A DNA stretch of 16,518 nucleotides, taken from NCBI GenBank assembly GCA_019308985.1, contig JAFDHB010000082.1, positions 1 through 16,518 on the forward strand, read 5' to 3'. Numbering within the stretch: the first letter of the stretch is position 1; each line of letters starts with the position of its first letter. Shown one piece after another: positions 1 through 7,417 of this stretch. The notes under the pieces are model-generated. The model did not search any database. It was not told where the DNA came from and saw only the letters and a list, made by a program, of their open reading frames with translations. The stretch comes from Deltaproteobacteria bacterium. Its GTDB lineage: Bacteria > Desulfobacterota > DSM-4660 > Desulfatiglandales > HGW-15. Position numbers and translations under genes: made by a program.

Positions 1-412
1 CGAATGAGATCATCGCGACCGAAGCAAATGTCCCCTTTGCCCGGTTCTCAAAAATGAATTTGAGAATCAGCTTGGTTGACCTGATGCCACGCAGAATCCG
101 CAAAATGCGGATGATCCGCGCAAATCGCCCCCACCGGAGGATCTCAATGTTAGGGATGCTGGATAGGAGGTCAATCCATCCCCACTTTAGATAGCCCAGT
201 TTTGACTTGGCGGTAATGACGTTGAAAACGAAATCACCGATGAACACGAGGCAAACCAAATTGTCTATCCGGGTTAGAAGGGCAGACGTTTCTGGTGGAA
301 GCCGGAAGGCCGTGTCTGCGAAGAGAGCGGCGAGAACGTAGACGCAAAGAAACAACATCACGATCTGCCAGATCGTGACGGGTGATTTGGCTGTTCGCTC
401 AGATTTGGTCAT
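1..412 (-). CDS. Voltage-gated ion channel, N-terminal part (cut by window edge)
   Basis: The minus-strand frame opens with ATG at 412 and runs off the window at position 1 after 137 codons, so only the voltage-sensor half is visible. Hydrophobic segments lie at about residues 13-32 (S1) and 45-67 (S2, with acidic D50 and D60), and D81 falls in the S3 region. A textbook S4 follows with arginines at 93, 96, 99, 102, 105, 108 and 111, exactly every third residue. This pattern is diagnostic of the ion transport (voltage-gated K+ or related cation channel) family, an inner-membrane protein. The pore helix and selectivity filter must lie to the left, so ion selectivity cannot be read. The purine-rich stretch just upstream (413-425) is a weak RBS. 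The gene lies beside a tRNA-derived scar and may be cargo of an integrated element. Confidence 0.85.
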   Translation of the reverse strand, partial: MTKSERTAKSPVTIWQIVMLFLCVYVLAALFADTAFRLPPETSALLTRIDNLVCLVFIGDFVFNVITAKSKLGYLKWGWIDLLSSIPNIEILRWGRFARIIRILRILRGIRSTKLILKFIFENRAKGTFASVAMISF

Positions 413-486
413 CTCGTCCTCTCACTCTAGGTGATACGAGTACTACTTTTTGTCCTCAGCTCTCATTTTTTACCGTATTTCTCAAA

Positions 487-506
487 TTTTTGCCAGTTTT
501 TTGCCA
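487..506 (+). repeat. Two direct copies of TTTTTGCCA, one helical turn apart
   Basis: The 9-mer TTTTTGCCA begins at 487 and again at 498, an 11-bp period, inside a T-rich stretch about 35 bp left of the tRNA 3' end. Short tandem sites at helical spacing beside a tRNA attachment site resemble arm-type binding sites of tyrosine integrases. That role is inference only; the repeat itself is seen directly. Confidence 0.3.
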
Positions 507-540
507 ATACCGCTATAACTTATTGATTTTGCAGCCCATA

Positions 541-570
541 CAGCGGGTTCAAGTCCCGCCTTCGGCACCA
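541..570 (+). other. 3' end of a tRNA (T-arm, acceptor strand, CCA): likely attachment-site scar
   Basis: The sequence contains a perfect 5-bp T-stem (GCGGG / CCCGC) closing a TTCAAGT loop, then CTTCGGC, discriminator A and CCA. That is the complete 3' quarter of a tRNA. The partner acceptor strand GCCGAAG, typical of tRNA-Leu, is absent from the expected place about 80-90 bp upstream, and no D-arm or anticodon arm is present. This is therefore a partial copy and not a working tRNA gene. Such copies are left when a phage or integrative element inserts into a tRNA 3' end. The orientation implies that the element lies to the left, with the intact tRNA at its far end outside the window. The match may extend leftward from 541 into the variable arm. 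Confidence 0.7.
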
Positions 571-624
571 CTAAATAGCAAGCATCTCCGGATCATAGGG
601 AATTTCGGATACCAAGAATAAAGG

Positions 625-636
625 CTTTCGGCACCA
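625..636 (+). repeat. Second copy of the tRNA acceptor end
   Basis: The bases CTTTCGGCACCA repeat the acceptor-CCA end seen at 560-570, 66 bp further right, without a T-arm. The last ten bases (627-636) are identical to 561-570. This could be a second, older or tandem integration scar, or chance. It is short, so confidence is modest. Confidence 0.35.
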
Positions 637-652
637 ATGAGTGCTGCAAGCC

Positions 653-781
653 TTAGCTTCTTCGATCGGTAGTCCTTACGACAGATGAGGTGGTGACACC
701 GAGTTGCCGAGCGGCTTCCGCATACGACAAACCCTGTTCAACTGTCAATAGGATAGCCAGTTCTTCGCAGACTTGTGAGAC
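653..781 (-). pseudogene. Helix-turn-helix fragment, possibly of a transposase or regulator
   Basis: A 42-codon open stretch on the minus strand, between a stop just upstream (782-784) and TAA at 653-655, encodes a run with a convincing helix-turn-helix look: CEELAILLTVEQGLSYAEAA (residues 5-24), then RQLGVTTSSVVR. The GLSYAEAARQLGV pattern is common in IS630-type transposase N-termini and in other HTH proteins. There is no start codon with an RBS. The related upstream reading frame (745-957, minus) is displaced by a frameshift, so this appears to be a broken gene. It lies between the tRNA scar and the MFS gene and fits decayed mobile DNA. The family assignment is uncertain. Confidence 0.35.
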
Positions 782-974
782 CTATCTCCTCTGGCTTCCA
801 TGGATATGCCCGATGCGTTGCGGGCCGCCTCGGTTGCCGCCACCGTCTTCTCTTGCCGTTCTTTTGACGTCAATCCCATATTAGCTTTTGTGCAAATTGT
901 CAACAACGTCCCCAACTCACTCTCTTCGAAAAAATGAGCAAGAGGAGTAGATAACACCCGTCAAACAGTCTCCT
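782..974. other. Gap without a convincing gene
   Basis: This stretch carries a minus-strand reading frame that starts at 957 and continues to 745. It encodes a lysine- and alanine-rich sequence (about residues 27-70) that I do not recognise. It may be the 5' part of the same broken gene as the HTH fragment. No terminator, RNA gene or promoter stands out. Confidence 0.3.
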
Positions 975-2171
975 CTAGATGTGCTTTCTGAAAAGCAAGG
1001 CCAATCCTGCCACCACGCACAGGCCGATTGCAATCCCGGTGAACACGGGATCAAGACCATAGCTGTCTATAAGCCTTCCGACAATGGGAGTAACCACTCC
1101 CGACGTTTCCATAGACATGAAAAAGTATATACCCAGGACCGTGGTACGTCTCCTTACAGGCACTACATCGGCGATGAGAGATTCCGTAGTCGGCATCCTG
1201 GCACTCATGGTCAGGCCGTAGAAAAACAATGACAGGATAAGGGGAACCCACAAGGGAGATCTTGTTACTGCAAAAAAGAGGGGGCCCGAAAGGGTAAGGG
1301 AAAACAGGATCAACTCCTTCCGCCCAAGACGATCCGAGAGTGCCCCACCCACGGGAGAACCAATTATTCCAGCGCCTGCAACAAGGCTTACCACTATCCC
1401 CGCCCATTGCGGAGAGATGTCATGGTGGTCCACCATAAAAAGGGGAAGATAGGAGTTTATGCTGGCAAAAACCACATTCATGGTGATTGTCAGGCACACC
1501 AGTATGCCGATGGCACGAGCAATCCCGATCCACGTGAGCTCCGCTTTTTCGGCCTCTTCACCTCCAGACCTTTCCCCTGATCCTTCGGCGGGCCTCGGAG
1601 GGTCTTCCGCCCGCTCCGCAGTGGTAAGCCAGATCACGGCTCCTGCCACAAGGGCAGGCAGGGCCAGGAGGAAGAAAGCCGGACGCCATGAGTCAAATAG
1701 GGAGGCTATGCCAAGGGCCATTGCCGGGGTCATCAAGAAGCTGGCACTGCCTCCTGTGACGTGCATGCCAAGGGCCCGGCCCCTCTGGTCAATGGGAATA
1801 TTTTGAGAGATAAATGATGATGCCGGGGCATGATAGGTGCCCCCCAGCAACCCCATGAGAATCAAGAAGGGAGGCATTTGCCAGAAACCCTGGGTGAAAC
1901 TGACGCAGATGCTGGCAAGAGAGACGCCTATCAATCCTATTATGATTATGAGACGCTTGCTGAAACGGTCTGCCAGAATGGCCATGGGGACCTGTCCCAT
2001 GCCGTAGGCCAGGCTGAATGATGAAACAAGGATTCCTGATTGGAAATAGTTGAGCCCAAAGTTTTCCCTGAGCAACGGAAGAAGAGGAATCAGCACACCA
2101 GTGGCCACGTGGTGGCTGAAATGGGAAAACATGAATTTCGGAATAAGGGCCCTCGTCTTTGGCGCCTGCAT
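975..2171 (-). CDS. Major facilitator superfamily transporter
   Basis: This is a 398-residue inner-membrane protein with about twelve hydrophobic segments in two halves joined by a hydrophilic, charged loop (about residues 195-215, rich in E, R and G). The MFS loop motif is present in both halves: ILADRFSKR after the second segment and GGALSDRLGRKE in the C-terminal half. The N-terminus (SHFSHHVATGVLIPLLPLLR) resembles the fosmidomycin-resistance / sugar-efflux branch of proton-driven exporters, but the substrate cannot be read. I chose ATG at 2171 over the upstream TTG at 2192 because GGAG and AGGG lie 7-14 bases before it and the MFS homology starts there. The gene is the last of the minus-strand run, with a gap of about 210 bp to the epimerase gene, so it may have its own promoter. 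Confidence 0.88.
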   Translation of the reverse strand: MQAPKTRALIPKFMFSHFSHHVATGVLIPLLPLLRENFGLNYFQSGILVSSFSLAYGMGQVPMAILADRFSKRLIIIIGLIGVSLASICVSFTQGFWQMPPFLILMGLLGGTYHAPASSFISQNIPIDQRGRALGMHVTGGSASFLMTPAMALGIASLFDSWRPAFFLLALPALVAGAVIWLTTAERAEDPPRPAEGSGERSGGEEAEKAELTWIGIARAIGILVCLTITMNVVFASINSYLPLFMVDHHDISPQWAGIVVSLVAGAGIIGSPVGGALSDRLGRKELILFSLTLSGPLFFAVTRSPLWVPLILSLFFYGLTMSARMPTTESLIADVVPVRRRTTVLGIYFFMSMETSGVVTPIVGRLIDSYGLDPVFTGIAIGLCVVAGLALLFRKHI

Positions 2172-2385
2172 TTTTAGCCCTGCTCCAAGCAATCAGATAT
2201 TCCGTGCCTTCTGTGATAAATTGGACCTTGACGTGTCTATCCCGGCAAAGAACCTCCGCCTTTGCGCAAACAAAGGTAAAGGTCCTTAACACAACCCCAA
2301 AAGTAAGTCAATGTTATTGAACGGCAGGGGATATTCCGGATGAACAGTTCAGCAGGAATCCAGGGGACTTACGGTGTTGATCTCC

Positions 2386-3294
2386 CTATTCAAGGAGGTT
2401 TCTTAGTGCATCCTCCACCTCGGGGTATCTGAAGGCGAACCCCGCCCCCGTCAACCTCTCGGGATTGACCCTTTGCCCCTTTACCAATATAGAGCCGAAT
2501 TCCCCATAGATGAGCCTCATGAACAATGATGGAACCGCGGGCATGAAGGTGGGTCTGTTCAGTGCCCTGCCCAAGGCCTTTGTAAAGTCCCTATTCCGGA
2601 CAGGGTTGGGCGAAGTGCAGTTTACGGGGCCTTCTATGTCTCTCCTCTGCGCCAGATACAGGAATATTTCTGCAAGATCCTGCTCGTGAATCCAGGAGAA
2701 CCACTGTCTACCAGAACCAAGGGGTGCTCCCAGGCACCACTTGAAAAGGGGCAACATCTGTTTGAGCGCTCCTCCCTGCCTCCCAAGCACAATTCCAAAA
2801 CGGAGCACTGCCACCCTTACATAAAATTTCCTTGCTTCCAAGGCAGCAACCTCCCACTCCCTTGCCACTGAGGCCAGGAAGTCATCTCCTGGGGGGCTAT
2901 CCTCATCCAGCTCTTCATCCCCGTGAAAACCGTAGTATCCAACCGCAGACGCACTGAGAAGGGTGGCATCCCGCCCTTTCCTCTCCTTCAAGGCTTCCAC
3001 CAGGTTTTTCGTTCCGGCTATCCTGCTCTCCCGGATTTCTTCCTTGGCGGATTCCGTCCACCTCCTGAATATGGAAGCGCCGGCCAGGTTGATGACGACC
3101 TCATGTTCCGGGACCCTTTGCTGCCAGGCCCCTTGCACCCTCGGGTCGCCCTCCAGGTAGGACGCCCCCTGGGGCAGGGGAGGTTTTCCTTCGACGCGAC
3201 GGGTCAACACGGTGACCTCCATCCCCTTGTCACTAAAACGCCTCGTCAAGGTCTGCCCCACAAACCCGGTGCCTCCCGTGATGAATACTTTCAT
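2386..3294 (-). CDS. TIGR01777-family NAD(P)-dependent epimerase (YfcH-like SDR)
   Basis: A 302-residue protein of the extended short-chain dehydrogenase family. The Rossmann motif GGTGFVG is at residues 7-13, immediately after the first strand. The family signature SASAVGYYG appears mid-protein, followed by LRFGIVLGRQGGALKQMLP and GSGRQWFSWIHEQDLAEIF, which identify the TIGR01777 branch. The C-terminal part (GRALNRPTFMPAVPSLFMRL, then GEFGSILVKGQRV) is the DUF1731 tail of this family. The length is normal. Family members bind NAD(P) but lack an agreed physiological substrate. GGAGG sits five bases before ATG 3294, which decides the start against the longer frame from 3315. A REP-like palindrome lies just upstream, between this gene and the TIGR02757 gene. 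Confidence 0.9.
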   Translation of the reverse strand: MKVFITGGTGFVGQTLTRRFSDKGMEVTVLTRRVEGKPPLPQGASYLEGDPRVQGAWQQRVPEHEVVINLAGASIFRRWTESAKEEIRESRIAGTKNLVEALKERKGRDATLLSASAVGYYGFHGDEELDEDSPPGDDFLASVAREWEVAALEARKFYVRVAVLRFGIVLGRQGGALKQMLPLFKWCLGAPLGSGRQWFSWIHEQDLAEIFLYLAQRRDIEGPVNCTSPNPVRNRDFTKALGRALNRPTFMPAVPSLFMRLIYGEFGSILVKGQRVNPERLTGAGFAFRYPEVEDALRNLLE

Positions 3295-3328
3295 GCCTGC
3301 CTCCATCAATGCCAAAATACCAAGATAG

Positions 3329-3354
3329 TCGCAGGCTGGAGCCTGCTCCTACAG
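3329..3354 (+). repeat. REP-like extragenic palindrome
   Basis: Between two minus-strand genes there is a perfect inverted repeat GCAGGCT-GG-AGCCTGC (3331-3346) with flanks GTC on the left and TCCTACAG on the right. This is the layout of REP elements known in Pseudomonas and other bacteria (a short GC-rich palindrome followed by CTCCTAC), which are moved by REP-associated tyrosine transposases. Only one copy is visible here. It may also serve as an mRNA 3'-end or processing hairpin between the two genes. Confidence 0.6.
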
Positions 3355-3366
3355 CGGTTGAATGCA

Positions 3367-4242
3367 TCATTTTCCGGAAGAGACGAGCTTCCGGTCGCGA
3401 GGGAGCCTAACACAAGTCTCACCCAAGTCCCCCAGAATCCTTTCCTCGTCCATCTCGCCCCTTATCCCCAACCGGGTAAGGGCAAAGTCGTAACAGACAG
3501 GGTCTTCCGGTGAAATCTTCCGGAAGGCATTGGTTATCTCTAGTGCAGCAAGCATATCGGCCTGTTTTCTTCCCGTGAAGTCAAGGCGCAGGCCTATCCT
3601 GTGCATATGGGTGTCCAGCGGTATGACCAGCAATGATGCGGATATCACGTCCCAGCCTCCAGGATCCACCTGATCCTTTCTCACCATCCACCTCATAAAC
3701 AAGTTCAACCTCTTGCAGGCGCTACCCATCTCAGGGGACGGCAAGAGGCTGCTCCTGGAAATAGATGCCCCTTCCTTTATCTTCTCCACAAACCGCGACA
3801 GGGCGGGAAGGATCGTGTCATCTTCCCGGCCTATGTCCTCCAAGAAACAAGCTTGCAAGGAGCCGTATCGCTGGAGCACCAGCTTGATGCCATAAAGCAT
3901 CAGGGCGATTTCTTCTCCTGTCGTGAACCTGTGTCTGAAGTCTTTGTAAATTTCATTAAGCCCCTTGAGTGAGGTGTCGGCCAGGAACTGAGAAGGGTTT
4001 TTTCCCATAGGCCTCAGGACGTTTGAGACGCTCCTCATTATCTGGACTACCCTGCCGTAGGCCAGGGATGATGCCACCAAACCCGCTATCTCGCGATCCC
4101 CAACATCCCTATAATCGTAGAGAAAGAGGAGCGGATCCGGATCCACAAAGGACCGGTGATGGTAAATCGATCGAATACGTTCGAGCCGGTCTCTATTTAT
4201 TCTCAGGGCTCGGTCCGTCTCCATGTTTGGCTGCACTGTCAT
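3367..4242 (-). CDS. TIGR02757 (DUF2400) family protein
   Basis: The protein is about 291 residues and matches the TIGR02757 family: [19 protein letters not shown] near the start, then [19 protein letters not shown] and [15 protein letters not shown]-terminal block ([37 protein letters not shown]) is strongly reminiscent of the catalytic part of endonuclease III-type HhH-GPD glycosylases. The function of the family is not established. Three starts are possible: ATG 4242, GTG 4236 (the best-spaced GGAAG) and ATG 4224. All overlap the end of the upstream DUF6125 gene by 32-50 bases, which suggests translational coupling. The longer frame to 4317 would overlap far more and is unlikely. Confidence 0.82.
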   Translation of the reverse strand: MTVQPNMETDRALRINRDRLERIRSIYHHRSFVDPDPLLFLYDYRDVGDREIAGLVASSLAYGRVVQIMRSVSNVLRPMGKNPSQFLADTSLKGLNEIYKDFRHRFTTGEEIALMLYGIKLVLQRYGSLQACFLEDIGREDDTILPALSRFVEKIKEGASISRSSLLPSPEMGSACKRLNLFMRWMVRKDQVDPGGWDVISASLLVIPLDTHMHRIGLRLDFTGRKQADMLAALEITNAFRKISPEDPVCYDFALTRLGIRGEMDEERILGDLGETCVRLPRDRKLVSSGK

Positions 4243-4750
4243 CTTCCAGGTAGAAACGCCACTTGCAGAATACGTCTTCAGGATGAGGATCAGGAGGGGC
4301 GAAGAGACACTCGACACGGATCCTCGGATCGATCACACGGGCTAAATCTTCGAATTCACCTCTGTGCATGTCCTTGCACACAAACTCATCCAGCCCTCTC
4401 CTCTTTCTGGCCACTTGCGTGGGGCAAGAGGGGACACTGATCATCACCTGACTATCGTCCTGCTCGATCTCGTAGCCGACGATAATGCACCAGGGGAAAT
4501 AGTTGAGGCACTTCAGGAAGCCCTCGAGCCCTTTTTCCCGGATATGAAATCGAGAGACAAGGTCCTTGGCTGCCATACTGCTTACCCGGCCCCAGACTTT
4601 CTCATTGATCCTTTCCGCAGTAGGCTGGTCAAACTTTTCGCTCACGTAGATGAACCAAAAAGCATCCACCACCCTGTAGTGCCACAACAGGAACTCGATA
4701 TACTTCCTCAGCTCTCCTTCGCTCATGGTTTCAAAGATCTTGAGATTCAA
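4193..4750 (-). CDS. DUF6125 / L-2-amino-thiazoline-4-carboxylate hydrolase-like protein
   Basis: A 185-residue soluble protein. The C-terminal half carries the spaced Cys/His pattern of the ATC-hydrolase-like / DUF6125 group: C109 in VPSCPTQ, C125 in [14 protein letters not shown]148 in RVECLF, H156 and C162 in FCKWRF. The charged motif [10 protein letters not shown] precedes the second cysteine. The N-terminal half is helical and aromatic-rich. The substrate is unknown; the cysteines could bind metal or be catalytic. The start is an unusual TTG at 4750, supported by a perfect AGGAGG seven bases upstream; the first in-frame ATG (4726) has no RBS. The gene overlaps the TIGR02757 gene at its 3' end and follows citrate synthase after 75 bp. 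Confidence 0.75.
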   Translation of the reverse strand: MNLKIFETMSEGELRKYIEFLLWHYRVVDAFWFIYVSEKFDQPTAERINEKVWGRVSSMAAKDLVSRFHIREKGLEGFLKCLNYFPWCIIVGYEIEQDDSQVMISVPSCPTQVARKRRGLDEFVCKDMHRGEFEDLARVIDPRIRVECLFAPPDPHPEDVFCKWRFYLEDDSAAKHGDGPSPENK

Positions 4751-4825
4751 GCTGCATCCTCCTGACTTTCATAGGATTCCGTACTGCCATCAGAACTCTT
4801 AGATCCTCAAGCAGACCTTTAGGTA

Positions 4826-6115
4826 CTATCCCCTTTTTTCTATGGGGACATAGTCCCGCTTAGTTCGTCCCACGTAGACCTGTCTGGGCCTCTGGAGTTT
4901 CCATTCCAGATCATCCATGCTTTCCTTCCATTGGCTTATCCAGCCAGGGAGACGTCCGATTGCAAACATGACAGTGAACATGTTCAAGGGGATTCCCAGT
5001 GCCCTGAGCACGATCCCCGAATAGAAATCGACGTTCGGATACAGGTGCTGATCTATGAAGTAGGGATCCTTCAGTGCGACTTCTTCCAGTTTCATTGCTA
5101 TATCAAGAAGGGGGTCAGTCGCCTTCAACCTCTTGAGGAGCCTGTCACACACCTTCTTCATAATCTTGGCCCTGGGGTCGTAGGTCTTGTAGACCCTGTG
5201 TCCAAAACCCATGAGGCGGAAGGGATCGTTCTTGTCCTTTGCCCTGGCAATGAAAGGCGCCACGTCGCCGCCATTCTCTTGAATGGCCATGAGCATCTCT
5301 ATCACCGCCTGGTTTGCCCCCCCATGCAATGGCCCCCACAGGGCGCATATGCCCGCCGAGATTGCTGCATAAAGGTTCACCCTGGCGCTGCCTACCAGGC
5401 GGACCGCGGCTGTTGAACAGTTCTGTTCATGGTCTGCGTGCAGTATCCAGAAGACGTTCAGCGCATCCACGAACTCTTCCTCGATCTTGTAAGGCCTCAC
5501 GGGCGAATCGAACATCATGTTCAAGAAGTTTGCCGCGTAAGTAAGATCATGTCTGGGGTAAACGACCTTGTGCCCCCTGGAGATCTTGTAGGACATGGCT
5601 GCCATGGTCCTCACCTTGGAAAGGAGCCTGGTGACGGTAACGTTTATCTCCTCTTCCTCGCTCCTCTCCGGGATTTCCGGGTAAAAGGCGCGAAGGGCGT
5701 TTACCATAGAAGAAAGGATCCCCATTGGATGACTCCCTCTCGGGAAACTCTCAAAGAACTGCCGCATATCTTCGTGGACAAGGGAGTGGTCATTCAAGAG
5801 TACAGAGAAACTGTTCAGCTCCTTGCGCGTAGGGAGCTCGCCGTTGATCAGGAGATACGCCGTCTCCACAAAGGTGGAGTGCTCCGCGAGCTGCTCAATG
5901 GGTATACCCCTATACCTGAGGACACCCTTTTCACCATCCATATAAGTAATGCTGCTCTTACAGCTACCGGTATTGGAAAATCCAACATCCAGGGTTATCA
6001 ATCCCGTCCGGCCCCTGAGAGTTGAGATATCAATGGCCCTCTCCCCCTCTGTGCCAACTATGATGGGAAACTCATAGGTCTTACCGTCAACGATCAGCTT
6101 GGCTTTCTCCGCCAT
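4826..6115 (-). CDS. gltA: Citrate synthase (type II)
   Basis: A 429-residue protein of the size and layout of the hexameric type II citrate synthases, condensing acetyl-CoA and oxaloacetate to citrate in the cytoplasm. The substrate and catalytic residues are in place: H226 and H229 in ILHADHEQNCST, H264 in GPLHGGAN, H306 and R307 in GFGHRVYK, R315 in YDPRAK, D363 in NVDFYSG and R388 in IGRLPGW. The N-terminal beta domain (about 1-50) typical of the type II form is present. ATG 6115 is preceded by a GGAGAGG-type RBS (6124-6130), somewhat far from the start. A long hairpin occupies the leader (6153-6223). In an anaerobe the enzyme may serve glutamate synthesis or an oxidative TCA branch. Confidence 0.97.
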   Translation of the reverse strand: MAEKAKLIVDGKTYEFPIIVGTEGERAIDISTLRGRTGLITLDVGFSNTGSCKSSITYMDGEKGVLRYRGIPIEQLAEHSTFVETAYLLINGELPTRKELNSFSVLLNDHSLVHEDMRQFFESFPRGSHPMGILSSMVNALRAFYPEIPERSEEEEINVTVTRLLSKVRTMAAMSYKISRGHKVVYPRHDLTYAANFLNMMFDSPVRPYKIEEEFVDALNVFWILHADHEQNCSTAAVRLVGSARVNLYAAISAGICALWGPLHGGANQAVIEMLMAIQENGGDVAPFIARAKDKNDPFRLMGFGHRVYKTYDPRAKIMKKVCDRLLKRLKATDPLLDIAMKLEEVALKDPYFIDQHLYPNVDFYSGIVLRALGIPLNMFTVMFAIGRLPGWISQWKESMDDLEWKLQRPRQVYVGRTKRDYVPIEKRG

Positions 6116-6152
6116 CTCTTACTTACACCTCTCCTTCTCATAGTACTTCCCA

Positions 6153-6223
6153 GGGGTTACCCCGCCTTTTTCCCTTTGTGGTCACATTCCCACTTCCAAA
6201 GTCCGGGAAAAGGCGTCAACCCC
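6153..6223. repeat. Long imperfect inverted repeat in the gltA leader
   Basis: The arms GGGGTT (6153-6158) and AACCCC (6218-6223), then CGCCTTTT (6163-6170) and AAAAGGCG (6208-6215), then CCC (6172-6174) and GGG (6205-6207), then TTTG and CAAA, pair in nested order. They form a hairpin of about 71 nt with small internal loops. It lies between the glutaredoxin stop (6296) and the citrate synthase start (6115), both transcribed on the minus strand. It lacks a clear T-tract, so a regulatory or processing structure, or a small MITE-like insertion, is as likely as a terminator. Confidence 0.55.
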
Positions 6224-6295
6224 TCACCTCCCGTCCTGCCGATCCAAACCCTTCCTTTGGTCATTTCCGTCCCACCAAGGACGTGATGGTTACTC

Positions 6296-6550
6296 CTATA
6301 AGAGCCCCAGTGCTTCCTTGATTTCTTGTTCCCTATAACCCACGATCACCTTGTCTCCAATAATAATAGTGGGGAAGGAGCACCGGGGATTGAACCTCTT
6401 CACATCTTCCAGGATGGCCCTCCTTTCATCACCCTCAAGGAGATCAACGTCCGTGAACTCGTATCTCACCCCACATTCTCCCAGCAACCTCTTTGTGGCC
6501 TTGCAATGACTGCACGTGCTCAGGCTATATATCTTTACACTCTCCTCCAT
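6296..6550 (-). CDS. Glutaredoxin family protein
   Basis: An 84-residue thioredoxin-fold protein. The redox motif C13-S-H-C16 follows the first strand (VKIYSLST), the cis-proline lies at P60 in RCSFPTIIIGD, and a GYREQEIKEALGL tail forms the usual last helix. The CSHC centre and short length place it with the NrdH/Grx-like small redox proteins, which reduce protein disulfides. The direct partner is not visible. ATG 6550 is chosen because AGGAGAGGG lies immediately before it at good spacing; the frame could open earlier at TTG 6607, which overlaps the sfsA stop, but that codon has no RBS. It probably forms an operon with sfsA upstream. Confidence 0.88.
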   Translation of the reverse strand: MEESVKIYSLSTCSHCKATKRLLGECGVRYEFTDVDLLEGDERRAILEDVKRFNPRCSFPTIIIGDKVIVGYREQEIKEALGLL

Positions 6551-6603
6551 GCCCTCTCCTTTCCATTTCAACGTCTCTTTAGATCTCCCCACATGATCCC
6601 TTT

Positions 6604-7353
6604 TCAAAGTTCATGGGGAAGCCGACTCCTTAAGGAAATTCCCTCTAGGTCGAGGTTCACATCATAGACCAGGATTTCGACACCCCTGAAAAAGGCCTTC
6701 CTCAACTCCTGACCGTATGCCTCATCAATATGGTCGGCAGGGCGAAACTTTTTTGCGTCCATGCGCTGGACCAGGTAGAACATGACGGAACGATGACCTT
6801 CAGCGACCTGTTTTTGGAGCTCCACCAGGTGCTTGAGTCCCCTGGTCGTGACGGCATCCGGAAAATATGCGATTCCTCTCTCCGCCAGGGTACAGTTCTT
6901 GATCTCTACAAAGCATTTCTCTTCTCCTTTTTCCAGGAGAATATCTATCCTCGAGGTTCTTCCATACCCGACCTCGGTGCGAATACTCTCAAACCCTTGG
7001 AGTTCCTCTATTCCGCCTTGCTTTATTGTCTGTTTCACCAGCTCATTCGGTACCGTAGTGTTCACTCCGACCAATGACCCTGGCATGTGGATCATCTCCC
7101 AGGTATATTTGAGCTTTCGCTCCGCCCTGTCATGCCGGGACAGATAAACCACCGTCCCCGGCTCAGAGCAGCCCAACATGCTGCCCGTATTGGGACAGAG
7201 GGCAGTAACCACGTGGCCGTTCCTTAATCTCACGTCTGCCTTGAAGCGTTGATACCTTCTTAACAGTGTCCCTGGTACCAGTTTCGGCCACTTCAACACA
7301 CAAGCCCCGGTAGAACTCTTCTTCAGGTCCTCCACCCTTTCTCTTTCCTGCAT
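6604..7353 (-). CDS. sfsA: SfsA family DNA/RNA nuclease
   Basis: A 249-residue protein that follows the E. coli SfsA sequence closely in order: LVPGTLLRRYQRFKADV, LCPNTGSMLGCSEPG, YTWEM, NTTVPNELVK, GFESIRTEVGYG, RIDILL and FVEIKNCTLAERGIAYFPDA, then TTRGLKHLVEL and HIDEAYGQEL. D137 with E150-x-K152 forms a PD-(D/E)xK-type nuclease centre. SfsA was first described as stimulating sugar fermentation and was later treated as a nucleic-acid-binding nuclease. ATG 7353 gives the family length; its RBS is weak. The frame stays open to 7464 (TTG), which would overlap the BON-like gene, so a longer N-terminus is possible. It lies between that gene and the glutaredoxin. Confidence 0.9.
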   Translation of the reverse strand: MQERERVEDLKKSSTGACVLKWPKLVPGTLLRRYQRFKADVRLRNGHVVTALCPNTGSMLGCSEPGTVVYLSRHDRAERKLKYTWEMIHMPGSLVGVNTTVPNELVKQTIKQGGIEELQGFESIRTEVGYGRTSRIDILLEKGEEKCFVEIKNCTLAERGIAYFPDAVTTRGLKHLVELQKQVAEGHRSVMFYLVQRMDAKKFRPADHIDEAYGQELRKAFFRGVEILVYDVNLDLEGISLRSRLPHEL

Positions 7354-7417
7354 GCCCACAAACGAAGATATTTCCCTGGATGAAGCAAGGATTCTTTCAA
7401 GGCCAAAGGGGTTCTTC

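Noticed and set aside
481..570. Complete tRNA gene ending at 570
   Set aside because: No GCCGAAG acceptor strand, D-arm or anticodon arm exists in the preceding ~90 bp, which is T-rich; only the 3' part is present.
2923..3513. 196-codon open frame on the plus strand
   Set aside because: It is antisense to the epimerase and TIGR02757 genes and low in family-like sequence.
5429..6025. 198-codon open frame on the plus strand
   Set aside because: It lies entirely antisense to citrate synthase, has no RBS and shows no recognisable motif; it is a codon-bias shadow.
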